DNA from: Myxococcales bacterium
GTDB lineage: Bacteria; Myxococcota_A; UBA796; GCA-2862545
Reading direction: 5' to 3'
Length of the DNA stretch: 64,000 nt
Assembly (NCBI GenBank): GCA_019634415.1
Contig: JAHQVJ010000247.1
Span: 1 to 64,000, forward strand
In this document: positions 19,153 to 27,737 of the stretch, one piece after another
Layout: every line of letters starts with the position of its first letter
How positions within the stretch are numbered: the stretch's first letter is position 1
Program-made: the position numbers and the translations under genes
The notes under the pieces: model-generated
The model's database searches: none
The model's input: only the letters and a program-made list of their open reading frames with translations
Told to the model about the DNA's origin: nothing

Positions 19153-19515
19153 CTACGGCGCGAGGCCCTTCTTCACCTCGTCCGTGAACCACTTCGACAG
19201 CTCGTCCGCACCGCGCTTCGCCGACTCCATGGCCACGCTACAGCCCTGCGGATCCCCTCTGGACCACTCCGGATCGAGGCACCGGACCTGCTCCTCCGTC
19301 AGCTCCAGCTCGATGCACTTGACGACGTAGGTCCGACGATCGGGCCAATCGGGAAAGTGGGTCCCAGCCCGCGCGAACTGCTCGGTGAGGATCTTGACCG
19401 TGGACGCGTAGGCCTGGTCGCACAGGCGACCCGCCGGCGTGTCGAGGGGGTCCACCTCGTCGGTGGATCCACACCCTCCCGCACTTGCCACAATGAGTGA
19501 AACCGAAAGCCACAT
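19153..19515 (-). CDS. small putative lipoprotein
   Basis: A 120-residue protein with a signal peptide (MWLSVSLIVASAGGC), probably cleaved before Cys15. The mature part has further Cys (RLCDQ, VKCIE, VRCLD, GCSV), an even number that could form disulfides in the periplasm. No family is recognised. The start is the ATG at 19515; the open frame upstream is antisense to nothing known but lacks a signal and is Arg/Pro-rich. It is divergent from the pseudouridine synthase gene, with 80 bases between starts. Confidence 0.65.
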   Translation of the reverse strand: MWLSVSLIVASAGGCGSTDEVDPLDTPAGRLCDQAYASTVKILTEQFARAGTHFPDWPDRRTYVVKCIELELTEEQVRCLDPEWSRGDPQGCSVAMESAKRGADELSKWFTDEVKKGLAP

Positions 19516-19595
19516 CTGTGTTTCCTCGAACCCGCCCCGCCACGGGATGCTAGGGGGCGGCGAGTGTACCGGCCCGTCGGAGGAGGACCAAGCGC

Positions 19596-20261
19596 GTGGC
19601 CGCCGTCGTGCTCCGAACACATCGAAAACCTGCTGGCATCCCCGTGTTCCCACCCCACGCAGACCCAGGCGGAGACTGTGTCCTGTCGCGCGTGATGGCC
19701 GAGGAGCCCTGGCGCGCCGAGCTCGCGTGGCCCGCCGGCTTCGAGGGCGGCCTGGCCCATCGGCTGGACGTCTCCACCAGCGGGGCGGTGGCCGTGGCTG
19801 CGGATCCGGATCAGCTCGCCTGGTTGCGTGCCCGGTTCACGGCCAAGGAACTCCGCAAGACCTACCTGCTGTGGGCGGCCAAGGAGGTGTCGTGGAGCGA
19901 GCATCGATGCGATCGCCCCCTGGCCCACGACCGCAAGCACCGAGGCCGCATGGTGGTGCAGCGGGGCCCCAACACTCCCCACCGAGGTCGCTGGATGGCG
20001 GCTAGCACGTCGTTTCGACGCGTACAGGGCCGCCTCTGGAGAGCCGAGATCCGCACCGGCGTCACCCACCAGATCCGGCTGCACGCCGCCTTCGTGGGCA
20101 TCCCGATCCTCGGAGACCGTCGCTACGGAGGCGGGGCAACGCCCCCCGACGCTCCCCGCGGCACGGACTTCTTCCTGCACCACGCGGGATTCGAGGGCCC
20201 CGATGTCACCACTCGCCCCGTGGCCGATCCGGAGTGGATCACCCGAGCAGCCCAGTCCTGA
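19596..20261 (+). CDS. RluA-family pseudouridine synthase
   Basis: A 221-residue RNA pseudouridine synthase of the RluA branch, isomerising uridines in rRNA or tRNA. The catalytic motif is GLAHRLDVSTSG with its Asp intact. The later conserved boxes TGVTHQIRLHAAFVGIPILGD and RYGG are present. There is no N-terminal S4 domain, so it is a short form. The start is GTG at 19596. The precise RNA target cannot be assigned. Confidence 0.88.
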   Translation: MAAVVLRTHRKPAGIPVFPPHADPGGDCVLSRVMAEEPWRAELAWPAGFEGGLAHRLDVSTSGAVAVAADPDQLAWLRARFTAKELRKTYLLWAAKEVSWSEHRCDRPLAHDRKHRGRMVVQRGPNTPHRGRWMAASTSFRRVQGRLWRAEIRTGVTHQIRLHAAFVGIPILGDRRYGGGATPPDAPRGTDFFLHHAGFEGPDVTTRPVADPEWITRAAQS

Positions 20262-20301
20262 TCCAAACTGGAGCGGGTCTGATCTTCTCTAGGGGCTCGC
20301 G

Positions 20302-23028
20302 ATGTTCTCGATCTGGTCTTCCGTCGTCCTCGCCTCCGAGGCACCCCCCCCTCCCGACGCCGTTCTGCGGGGAGACACCTACGTCGAGCAGGTGCTCCAC
20401 CTCGACCTCGACAGCTACGACGACCACCTGGAGCAGGCCGTGGGCCGCGCTCCCCAGGGCGCACGACGCGTCGTGCTCGAGACCGTGCTGGATGGTCGCG
20501 CGGTGGATGCACGCTCCTTGCTCCGGGATGCGCCCGAGGTGCCATCCAAGGAGGGCACCGACGACCCGCTCCGCCCCGCCTTCCCCGTGGACGTGCCCGG
20601 CTCCAGCGACGGCTTCCTGAGCGGGCGAGCCGTGTACGTGAGCCAGTGCCACGGGTGGATCTGGTCGAGTGTGCTGGGACGCTTCGCCCTGCAGCGAGGC
20701 AACCTCTTCTCCACCGTGGAGGACTTCCACAACCCCGAGGGCACCAACCAGTTCCTGCTGCGCTACCTCGAGAACGCGGGTGCACGGGTCTTCACCGCGC
20801 GGGAGCGCGACCGGAACCCGCGGATGGTCATCGCCGACAACGACGGCGCTGGCTACAGCGAGACGGGCTCCGGGTTCGCCGACGGCGAGGCCGGGTTCGC
20901 CGATGACTCGCCGTGGGCCTACGGCGAAGATCCCTTCGACGCGGGCACCACCCGCACGTTGCCCGCCGACGGGGGCGCCACCGCGCGCTGGCAGCCCGAG
21001 GTGACCGCCGACGGTCACTACGTCGTCTACGTCAGCTGGGACGCCCACCCCACCCACGCCACCGACGCCCACTACCGGATCACCCACCCCGGCGGCACCA
21101 TCGACCGCTGGTTCGACCAGACCGTGCACGGCTCCACCTGGCAGTACGTGGAGCGGCTGTGGCTGACGCAGGGCAGCTCGCTGACGGTGGAGCTCATCGG
21201 AGACTCAGCCCAGGCGGGCGCGCTGCTGTCTGCCGACGCCGTCCGCATCGGAGGCGGTGTGGGCGACGTGCAGCGCCAAGGAGAGACCTCGGGGCGGCCT
21301 CGGTGGGAGGGCGGCGCCATCCAGTACGTGCAGTTCAACGGGGCGCCCCCTTCGGTGTACGACCCCTTCGGTGACGGCACCACCGGAGACGGTGGCTCGG
21401 ATCCGTCCGCGCGCTCCCGCTGGGCCGAGTGGGAGCATCCCGCCGGAGAGGACGCCGTGTACCTGTCGTGGCACTCCAACGCCTCGGGGGGCGCTGCGCG
21501 GGGCACCGTCGTCTACGAGGGAGGCAGCTGCGCGACGGCGGGCTCCGCCACCTTGGCCGCCCGCGTACAGGACGAGATCGTCGACATGGCCCAGGGCCTG
21601 TGGGAGCCCGCCTGGAACGACCGAGGCGTCGGCCAAGCCTGCTTCTCCGAGATCGACGCGAGCCACAACGACGAGATGCCCGCCGTGCTCGTGGAGCTCG
21701 CCTTCCACGACAACGAGGCCGACGCTGGCTACCTCAAGCACCCGCTGTTCCGCGACGATGCATCGCGCGCGATGTATCGCGGGATCGTGCGCTACTTCGC
21801 CGAGCGCGACGGGATCACGCCCACCTTCCTGCCCGAGCCCCCCACCCACGTGTCGCTGGTGCACGCCGACGACGGAGGACTGCTGGCGTCCTGGGAGGCC
21901 CCCATCAGCGGAGCGCCCTTCGGCGACCCAGCCGACAGCTACGTGATGTACCGCAGCTCCGATGGTCTGGCGTGGGACTCCGGCACGCCCGTGGACAGCC
22001 GCCTCGTGCGGGTGCCCGCCGAGGTGGGCGAGGTCGTGTTCGTGCGGATCGCCGCCGTCAACGCTGGCGGCACCTCGTTTCCCAGCGAGGTCGTGGGGGC
22101 GATGCGCTCCGGGTATGGCACCCCCGCCGTGCTGGTGGTGGGCGCCTTCGATCGCGTCGACCGCGGCACGCTCGTCTCGGAGTCGGTGTACAGCCTGGGC
22201 ACCATCGCCCGCATGGACATGGACCGCATGAACCGCGGCGACATCGTGGCCACCCACGGACGCGCCATCGCTGCCGCGGGCTACGCCTTCGACTCCGCCT
22301 CGGACGAGGCGCTCGATGCGCTGTCCCTCGATGACTACGCCGCCGTGGTCTGGGCCACGGGCGAGGAGTCCACCATCGACGAGACCTTCGACGATGCGCA
22401 GCAGGCGATGATCCGCAGCTACCTCGACGCGGGCGGAGCGCTGTGGACCAGCGGCGCGGAGATCCTGTGGGATCTGGACGAGCGCGGCTCCGACGACGAT
22501 CGAGCCTTCGCCAGCGAGGTGCTCGGCGCCACGCTGGCCGACGACATGGCCGCCACCACCATGGTGAACGGTGTGGGCGCGTTGGCAGGGGTCGGCCCCA
22601 TGGACTTCAGCGAAGCCGACGGAGCCCCCTACCCCGTGGAGTACCCCGACGTGCTCGCCAGCGACCGCGACGTCGTCGCCCAGTATGCCGACGGCACCAT
22701 CGCGGGGGTGCTGGGAGAGGGCGTCGCGCTGTTCGGCTTCCCCTTCGACGCCATCGGCGACGCACAGGCACGCGTGGACGTCGCCGGAGCCGTCCTCGAC
22801 GCGCTGCTCCTGGGCTGGACGCCGCCCACGGAGCCCACGTCCACGCCACCCACGGATCCCACGCTGCCCACATCCGGCACGGACGATCCCGGGGACTACG
22901 AGCGCGTCGACGTGCCCAGGGGCTGCGGGTGCTCCGCTCCGATGTCACCCCACTGGACCTTGCTCCTGGTCGCCTCAGTCCTTACGCGTCGACGCACAAG
23001 GAAGCCGTGTCCCACCTCGGAGAGATGA
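20302..23028 (+). CDS. N-acetylmuramoyl-L-alanine amidase with golvesin-like domain and MYXO-CTERM anchor
   Basis: A 908-residue exported protein. A short signal is followed by an Amidase_3 domain split by an insert. The zinc-site regions are VYVSQCHGWIW, YLSWHSNASGG and the catalytic Glu in AVLVELAFHDNEAD. The insert (about residues 200-320) resembles a golvesin/xanthan-lyase-like domain. A fibronectin-like region (about 510-600) and a DJ-1/ThuA-like flavodoxin-type region (about 610-830) follow. A Thr/Pro linker leads to GCGCSAP, a hydrophobic stretch and RRRTRK: a MYXO-CTERM sorting tail. Likely role: peptidoglycan cleavage at the cell surface. Confidence 0.85.
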   Translation: MFSIWSSVVLASEAPPPPDAVLRGDTYVEQVLHLDLDSYDDHLEQAVGRAPQGARRVVLETVLDGRAVDARSLLRDAPEVPSKEGTDDPLRPAFPVDVPGSSDGFLSGRAVYVSQCHGWIWSSVLGRFALQRGNLFSTVEDFHNPEGTNQFLLRYLENAGARVFTARERDRNPRMVIADNDGAGYSETGSGFADGEAGFADDSPWAYGEDPFDAGTTRTLPADGGATARWQPEVTADGHYVVYVSWDAHPTHATDAHYRITHPGGTIDRWFDQTVHGSTWQYVERLWLTQGSSLTVELIGDSAQAGALLSADAVRIGGGVGDVQRQGETSGRPRWEGGAIQYVQFNGAPPSVYDPFGDGTTGDGGSDPSARSRWAEWEHPAGEDAVYLSWHSNASGGAARGTVVYEGGSCATAGSATLAARVQDEIVDMAQGLWEPAWNDRGVGQACFSEIDASHNDEMPAVLVELAFHDNEADAGYLKHPLFRDDASRAMYRGIVRYFAERDGITPTFLPEPPTHVSLVHADDGGLLASWEAPISGAPFGDPADSYVMYRSSDGLAWDSGTPVDSRLVRVPAEVGEVVFVRIAAVNAGGTSFPSEVVGAMRSGYGTPAVLVVGAFDRVDRGTLVSESVYSLGTIARMDMDRMNRGDIVATHGRAIAAAGYAFDSASDEALDALSLDDYAAVVWATGEESTIDETFDDAQQAMIRSYLDAGGALWTSGAEILWDLDERGSDDDRAFASEVLGATLADDMAATTMVNGVGALAGVGPMDFSEADGAPYPVEYPDVLASDRDVVAQYADGTIAGVLGEGVALFGFPFDAIGDAQARVDVAGAVLDALLLGWTPPTEPTSTPPTDPTLPTSGTDDPGDYERVDVPRGCGCSAPMSPHWTLLLVASVLTRRRTRKPCPTSER

Positions 23029-23414
23029 TGACCACCTGGGCCGATCTCCAGCGCCACATGCGCGAGTCCTACCGCCTGCAGGAAGACCAGCCAGACATGA
23101 TGAGCATGGTCTGGTCGTACGACGACGGACGGATGCAGAAGATCATCGTTCGGCGCTACGAGGCCGCCGAGCGTCAGATGGTGGAGTTCAAGAGCCCGTT
23201 CGCCAGAGTGGGACAGGTCGCCCCGGAGACCCTGCTGCAGGACAACGGGAAGCTGCCGCTGGCGACGGTGGCCCAGTCCGGCGAGGTCTACCTGGTGATC
23301 TACAACGTGTTGCTCGAGAACCTCGTGCTGGACGACTTCGACTTCGTGCTGGCCCGAGTGGCGGCCGTGGCCGACACCCTCGAGGAGAAGTACGTCCGCG
23401 CCGACAAGTTCTAG
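23025..23414 (+). CDS. small YbjN/chaperone-like protein of unknown function
   Basis: A 129-residue cytosolic protein with alternating helices and strands (MQKIIVRRYEAAERQMVEFKS then GEVYLVIYNVLLENL), reminiscent of the YbjN or CesT-type secretion-chaperone fold; this resemblance is weak. Its ATG at 23025 overlaps the amidase stop as ATGA, so the two are translationally coupled. A second ATG follows at 23028. Coupling to a large exported protein would suit a chaperone or regulator, but that is inference. Confidence 0.65.
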   Translation: MMTTWADLQRHMRESYRLQEDQPDMMSMVWSYDDGRMQKIIVRRYEAAERQMVEFKSPFARVGQVAPETLLQDNGKLPLATVAQSGEVYLVIYNVLLENLVLDDFDFVLARVAAVADTLEEKYVRADKF

Positions 23415-23634
23415 ATCCCGAGCGCCCCGCCCGGCCGATCGCCGTTCCATGAACGAACGCCGACTTTCGAGCACCCATCCTCGGACCCGAGATCTAGGGG
23501 GATCGCTCTCATTGTGGCGCGAGCAATCTTCCATAGTCCAGTCACATTCTGGTAGTGACGAAGATGGGAGGTCGCGCTACCCGGAGCAACTGGAGTGCGC
23601 AGGAGCGCATTCCTGACCCGAAGAGGACCCGTTC

Positions 23635-24630
23635 ATGATCAAGGCAGAATACATCTGGGTCGACGGCGCAAAGCCGACCAGGACCCTTCGCGCGAAGACC
23701 AAGATTCTTCCGTCCGGCACCACCGAGATGCCGCAATGGAGCTTCGACGGGTCGTCCACGAATCAAGCCGAGGGACACGCCTCGGACTGCCTGCTCGAGC
23801 CGGCCTTCGTCGCCCCCGATCCGCTCCGAGGTGGGGATCACAAGCTCGTTCTGTGCGAGGTGATGAACATCGACGGGTCGCCGCACTCCACCAACACCCG
23901 CGCCTTGCTGCGGAAGGTGGCGGATCGGCACCGCGACCAGGATCCCTGGTTCGGAATCGAGCAGGAATACACCATGTTCAAGGGCGGTCGCCCCTTGGGC
24001 TGGCCCGAGGGCGGCTACCCCGCACCGCAGGGACCGTTCTACTGCGGCGTCGGCGCCGACGAGGTGTTCGGGCGCGAGATCGCCGAGGAGCACATGGACG
24101 CCTGCATCGCTGCAGGCCTCAAGCTGTACGGCATCAACGCCGAGGTGATGCCCGGCCAGTGGGAGTTCCAGATCGGGACCGCGGGCCCCCTCGAGGTCGC
24201 CGACCACCTCGTGCTCGCCCGGTACCTGCTCTACCGCGTGGGCGAGGCCCACGAGACCTCGGTCACCCTGCATCCGAAGCCCATGCGGGGCGACTGGAAC
24301 GGCGCTGGCGCCCACACCAACGTCTCGACGGCCGCCATGCGGACCGAGGGTGGCATGGACGTGATCCGGGCCGCCATGGCGAAGCTCGAGGCGCGCCACG
24401 AACACCACATCGCCCACTACGGGCACGGCATCGAGCAGCGCCTCACCGGCCTGCACGAGACGTGCTCGTATCGGGAGTTCAGGTGGGGCTCCTCGGATCG
24501 GGGCGCCTCGATCCGGATCCCGCCTGCAACCGCTGCCGAGGGCAAGGGTTACTTCGAGGACCGCCGGCCGTGTGCCAACGTGGACCCCTACGTCGTCACG
24601 CGGTTGCTGATCGAGACCATCTGCGACTGA
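23635..24630 (+). CDS. glnII: glutamine synthetase, type II (eukaryote-like)
   Basis: A 331-residue short-form glutamine synthetase (GSII), making glutamine from glutamate, ammonia and ATP. Beta-grasp N-terminus PQWSFDGSSTNQAEG, then the metal/glutamate site WFGIEQEYT, GINAEVMPGQWEFQIG, HPKPMRGDWNGAGAHTN and the C-terminal RGASIRIPP are all present. GSII lacks the adenylylation control of GSI. A 220-base leader (23415-23634) precedes it; I saw no convincing sigma-54 site there. An aminotransferase gene follows after 28 bases, probably in the same operon. Confidence 0.95.
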   Translation: MIKAEYIWVDGAKPTRTLRAKTKILPSGTTEMPQWSFDGSSTNQAEGHASDCLLEPAFVAPDPLRGGDHKLVLCEVMNIDGSPHSTNTRALLRKVADRHRDQDPWFGIEQEYTMFKGGRPLGWPEGGYPAPQGPFYCGVGADEVFGREIAEEHMDACIAAGLKLYGINAEVMPGQWEFQIGTAGPLEVADHLVLARYLLYRVGEAHETSVTLHPKPMRGDWNGAGAHTNVSTAAMRTEGGMDVIRAAMAKLEARHEHHIAHYGHGIEQRLTGLHETCSYREFRWGSSDRGASIRIPPATAAEGKGYFEDRRPCANVDPYVVTRLLIETICD

Positions 24631-24658
24631 GGCGCAGGATCACCGCCAGGAGAGATCG

Positions 24659-25843
24659 ATGCCCACGCTTTCCCGCCGAGCCGCCGTCTTGCAGGAAAGC
24701 GCGATTCGGAAGCTCGATCTGTCGGTGGCACGCCAGACCGGCGTGCGCTTCCATCGGCTGAACATCGGCCAGCCCGACGTGCCCACCCCCGCCCCGCTGA
24801 TGCAGGCCATCGCGAGCTTCCAGCCGAAGGTCGTCGCCTACGGGCCCGCATCGGGGCTGCCGGCATGTCGGGAGGCCGCTGCCGCCTACCACGCGGCCTG
24901 GTCGGAGGGCCTCGCCGCCGAGCACGTTGCCGTCACCACCGGCGGATCGGAGGCGCTGCTCTTCGCCTTCACCGCCGTGTGCGATCCCGGCGACGAGATC
25001 CTCGCCTTCGAGCCGTACTACACGAACTACAACGGCTTCGCCACCGTGGCGGGAGCCGCGATTCGGCCCGTGCGCACCGAGCTGTCCACGGGCTTCGCCA
25101 TCCCTCCCGACCACGAGCTGGACCAGCACGTCACGCCGCGCACCCGGGCGATCGTGTTCTCGAACCCCGCAAACCCCACGGGAGCGGTCTACGACACCGC
25201 CGAGCTCGAGCGGCTGCTCCGGTGGGCGGCCCGGCACGATCTGTTCGTGCTGTCCGACGAGGTGTACCGCCGGATCTGGTTCGAGCAGCCTCCGGCCACC
25301 GCCCTGTCGTTCCCCGAGCACCGCGATCGAGTGGTGGTCGTGGACAGCTTGTCCAAGACCTACTCCGCGTGTGGGCTGCGCCTGGGATTCCTCATCAGCC
25401 GCAACGGCGACCTGATGGAGAAGGTCGAGCGGCTGGGGCAGGCGCGGCTGGGACCACAGCCCCTCGCACAGCACGTGGGGATCGCCGCGCTGGGCCTCGA
25501 CGAGGGGTACTACGAGGAGATCCGAGGCATCTATCGGCAGCGGGTGGTGGCCATGTGCGAGGCGCTGGCGGAGCTGCCCGACGTGGCCGCGCCCCAGCCA
25601 GCAGGCGCGTTCTACACGATGGTGGAGCTGCCCGTGGCCAGCACCGAGGACTTCGCCCGCTTCCTGGTGGAGCGATTCCGCTCCGATGGAGAGAGTGTGG
25701 TGGTGGCGCCGGGCGGAGGGTTCTATGCCGAGGCATCCAGCGGCGACCGCCAGATCCGGCTGGCCGCCGTCACCGAGGTGGCCTCGGTCCGTCGTGCCGT
25801 GCAGATCATCGGAGAGGCACTTCGAAGCTACCCTCCTCCCTGA
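24659..25843 (+). CDS. class I/II PLP aminotransferase
   Basis: A 394-residue fold-type I aminotransferase. Visible motifs are NIGQPDVPTP near the N-terminus, VTTGGSEALLFAF for cofactor phosphate binding, FSNPANPTGAVY, LSDEVYRRIWF, and the PLP lysine in VDSLSKTYSACGLRLG. Aspartate/aromatic-type substrates are typical of this subgroup; the exact amino acid cannot be told. Close spacing to glnII suggests a joint role in moving amino nitrogen. Confidence 0.9.
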   Translation: MPTLSRRAAVLQESAIRKLDLSVARQTGVRFHRLNIGQPDVPTPAPLMQAIASFQPKVVAYGPASGLPACREAAAAYHAAWSEGLAAEHVAVTTGGSEALLFAFTAVCDPGDEILAFEPYYTNYNGFATVAGAAIRPVRTELSTGFAIPPDHELDQHVTPRTRAIVFSNPANPTGAVYDTAELERLLRWAARHDLFVLSDEVYRRIWFEQPPATALSFPEHRDRVVVVDSLSKTYSACGLRLGFLISRNGDLMEKVERLGQARLGPQPLAQHVGIAALGLDEGYYEEIRGIYRQRVVAMCEALAELPDVAAPQPAGAFYTMVELPVASTEDFARFLVERFRSDGESVVVAPGGGFYAEASSGDRQIRLAAVTEVASVRRAVQIIGEALRSYPPP

Positions 25844-25941
25844 GGGTTCGTCGGGCCCCCGCGACCATCTGTGGAGGATCTGCACGCCACGTTGCGCTAA
25901 AGGTTGATTCACCGATGTTCGATCTCGTGGGTGGAGAGCCG

Positions 25942-26679
25942 ATGAACGAGGAAGGTCCCGTGGGTGCCGTCGAACTGTATGTCATGGGGGCGTCCATGCG
26001 GACGCTGCATGGGCAAATCGTCCGCCGAGACGGAGAGGAGCTGTGGGTGTCTCTGGACGGCGGCGCCCTGCACTCGGGCGAGGCCGTGTGCCTGCAGACG
26101 GACAGCGAGGCGCCCTGGCTGTACGGCAAGGTCCTCGAACGCGAGTCGATTCCGGGCCCCTCCGTGAGCCCCTCCGAGACTCCGGTGTCGGCGGTGGGGA
26201 CCGTGGACTGCGTGAAGATCCACATCGACGGTACCCACACGCCGGATCGTCGTGAGTTCTCGCGCGTGTGGGGACCGCTGCACCTTCGCTTCCAGGTCAC
26301 CACCGACCAAGGGCACGAACTCGCCTCCCTGCGCTGGCTGCGTCATGGTCAGGGCATCGGCCGCGCGTGGCTGCGCCCCCCCATGTTCATGGACTTCTCC
26401 GGCTCCGGCGCCCGCTTCGAGGTGCGAGACGAGCTGCCCTGCAAGCCGAACGACCGCTTGCTCGTAGGGCTTCGCGTGCCAGGAGACGACTCGGAGCACC
26501 GCCTGACGGCACGTGTGGTGCGCTCCCTGCAAGACGACACCCAGGTCGCCATCCACTTCCTCGAGTGCTCTCCGGGAGCCATCTCGGCCCTCGTGGACTT
26601 CGCCGAGCGCATCCAGGAGCAGATGGTGGAGCTACTGGGCGAGCCAGACGTCGAAGGCTCCGTCGAGGGCCTCGACTGA
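25942..26679 (+). CDS. PilZ-like domain protein
   Basis: A 245-residue protein with an N-terminal region of unknown type (about residues 1-105). The C-terminal PilZ-like beta-barrel (about 110-230) has FMDFSGSGARFEVRDELP and LTARVVRSLQDDTQVAIHF. PilZ domains bind cyclic di-GMP through RxxxR and D/NxSxxG; the DFSGSG box is present and an upstream Arg-rich segment (RAWLR) may serve. ATG 25942 is chosen for GGAGA six bases before it; ATG 25915 would add nine residues. Confidence 0.65.
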   Translation: MNEEGPVGAVELYVMGASMRTLHGQIVRRDGEELWVSLDGGALHSGEAVCLQTDSEAPWLYGKVLERESIPGPSVSPSETPVSAVGTVDCVKIHIDGTHTPDRREFSRVWGPLHLRFQVTTDQGHELASLRWLRHGQGIGRAWLRPPMFMDFSGSGARFEVRDELPCKPNDRLLVGLRVPGDDSEHRLTARVVRSLQDDTQVAIHFLECSPGAISALVDFAERIQEQMVELLGEPDVEGSVEGLD

Positions 26680-26756
26680 GCCTGCCCCAGACGCAATCGA
26701 AGCCGTGATCCGCCCGGTATGCTACCTTCCGACTCGTCGAGGAGGTGTGAGTCACG

Positions 26757-27731
26757 ATGGGTTCGGTGCGTCGATTCATGGAGGAGCACTACCTTCACTT
26801 CAACGCGGGCGAGACGCTGAGGGCAGCCCGCGCCTACCAGGCTCACATCGATGCCGGCGGCAAGATGATGGTCACCTTGGCGGGGGCCATGTCCACGGGA
26901 CGCCTCGGCAAGATCCTGGCCCGCATGATCCGCGCCGATCTCGTACACGCCGTCACGTGTACCGGCGCGAACCTCGAAGAGGACATCATGCTCCTCTGTG
27001 CCGCAGAGGAGTACGAGCAGCTGCCGGACTGGCGGGCGCTGCGGGCCGAAGACGAGGTGGATCTCTACAACCGCGGCATGAACCGCGTCACCGACGTGGC
27101 GATCCCCGAGACCGTGATGCGCGCGGTGGAGGAGCGCCTGCTGGCCCAGTGGAAGGCCGCCGCCGCCGAGGGCATCTCCAAGATGCCCCACGAGTTCCTC
27201 TGGAGCGTGCTGGCCGATCCCACGCTGGAGCAGGAGTACCAGGCACCGCCCGAGCACTCGTGGGTCCTGGCCGCCAAGGAGCGGAACGTCCCCATCTGGA
27301 CGCCAGGCTGGGAAGACAGCACCACCGGCAACATGTTCGCGGCCCACGTGTACCGAGGCCAGCTGCCCGACCATCGCTGCGTGCGGTCGGGGACGGAGCA
27401 GATGGAGATCCTCATGCGCTGGTACCAAGCCAACCACGGAGACGGCAAGCACCCCTCCGTGGGCTTCTTCCAGATCGGAGGGGGCATCGCGGGGGACTTT
27501 CCCATCTGTGCCGTGCCCTGCCTGATCCAGGATCTGCAGATCGACGTGCCCAAGTGGGGGTACTTCTGCCAGATCGGAGACGCCCCCGCCTCCTACGGAG
27601 GCTACTCCGGCGCTCCTCCCAACGAGAAGATCACCTGGGGCAAGCTCGACGCGGCCACGCCGAAGTTCATGGTCCACTCCGACGCCACCATCGTGGCGCC
27701 CCTGATCTTCGCGTACCTGCTGGGCGACTGA
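26757..27731 (+). CDS. deoxyhypusine-synthase-family protein
   Basis: A 324-residue member of the deoxyhypusine synthase superfamily. NAD-binding regions are seen in TLAGAMSTGRLGKILA and AVTCTGANLEEDI. The catalytic-lysine box is NEKITWGKLD. Bacteria lack the eIF5A substrate; known bacterial relatives are homospermidine-synthase-like enzymes acting on spermidine/putrescine, so a polyamine role is likely but unproved. The start ATG follows GAGGAGGTG. It lies between two aminotransferase genes. Confidence 0.88.
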   Translation: MGSVRRFMEEHYLHFNAGETLRAARAYQAHIDAGGKMMVTLAGAMSTGRLGKILARMIRADLVHAVTCTGANLEEDIMLLCAAEEYEQLPDWRALRAEDEVDLYNRGMNRVTDVAIPETVMRAVEERLLAQWKAAAAEGISKMPHEFLWSVLADPTLEQEYQAPPEHSWVLAAKERNVPIWTPGWEDSTTGNMFAAHVYRGQLPDHRCVRSGTEQMEILMRWYQANHGDGKHPSVGFFQIGGGIAGDFPICAVPCLIQDLQIDVPKWGYFCQIGDAPASYGGYSGAPPNEKITWGKLDAATPKFMVHSDATIVAPLIFAYLLGD

Positions 27732-27737
27732 CCGCGG

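Noticed and set aside
23415-23634. Sigma-54 promoter for glnII (TGGCGCG near 23514)
   Set aside because: The -24-like half is present but no TGC box occurs at the required -12 spacing.
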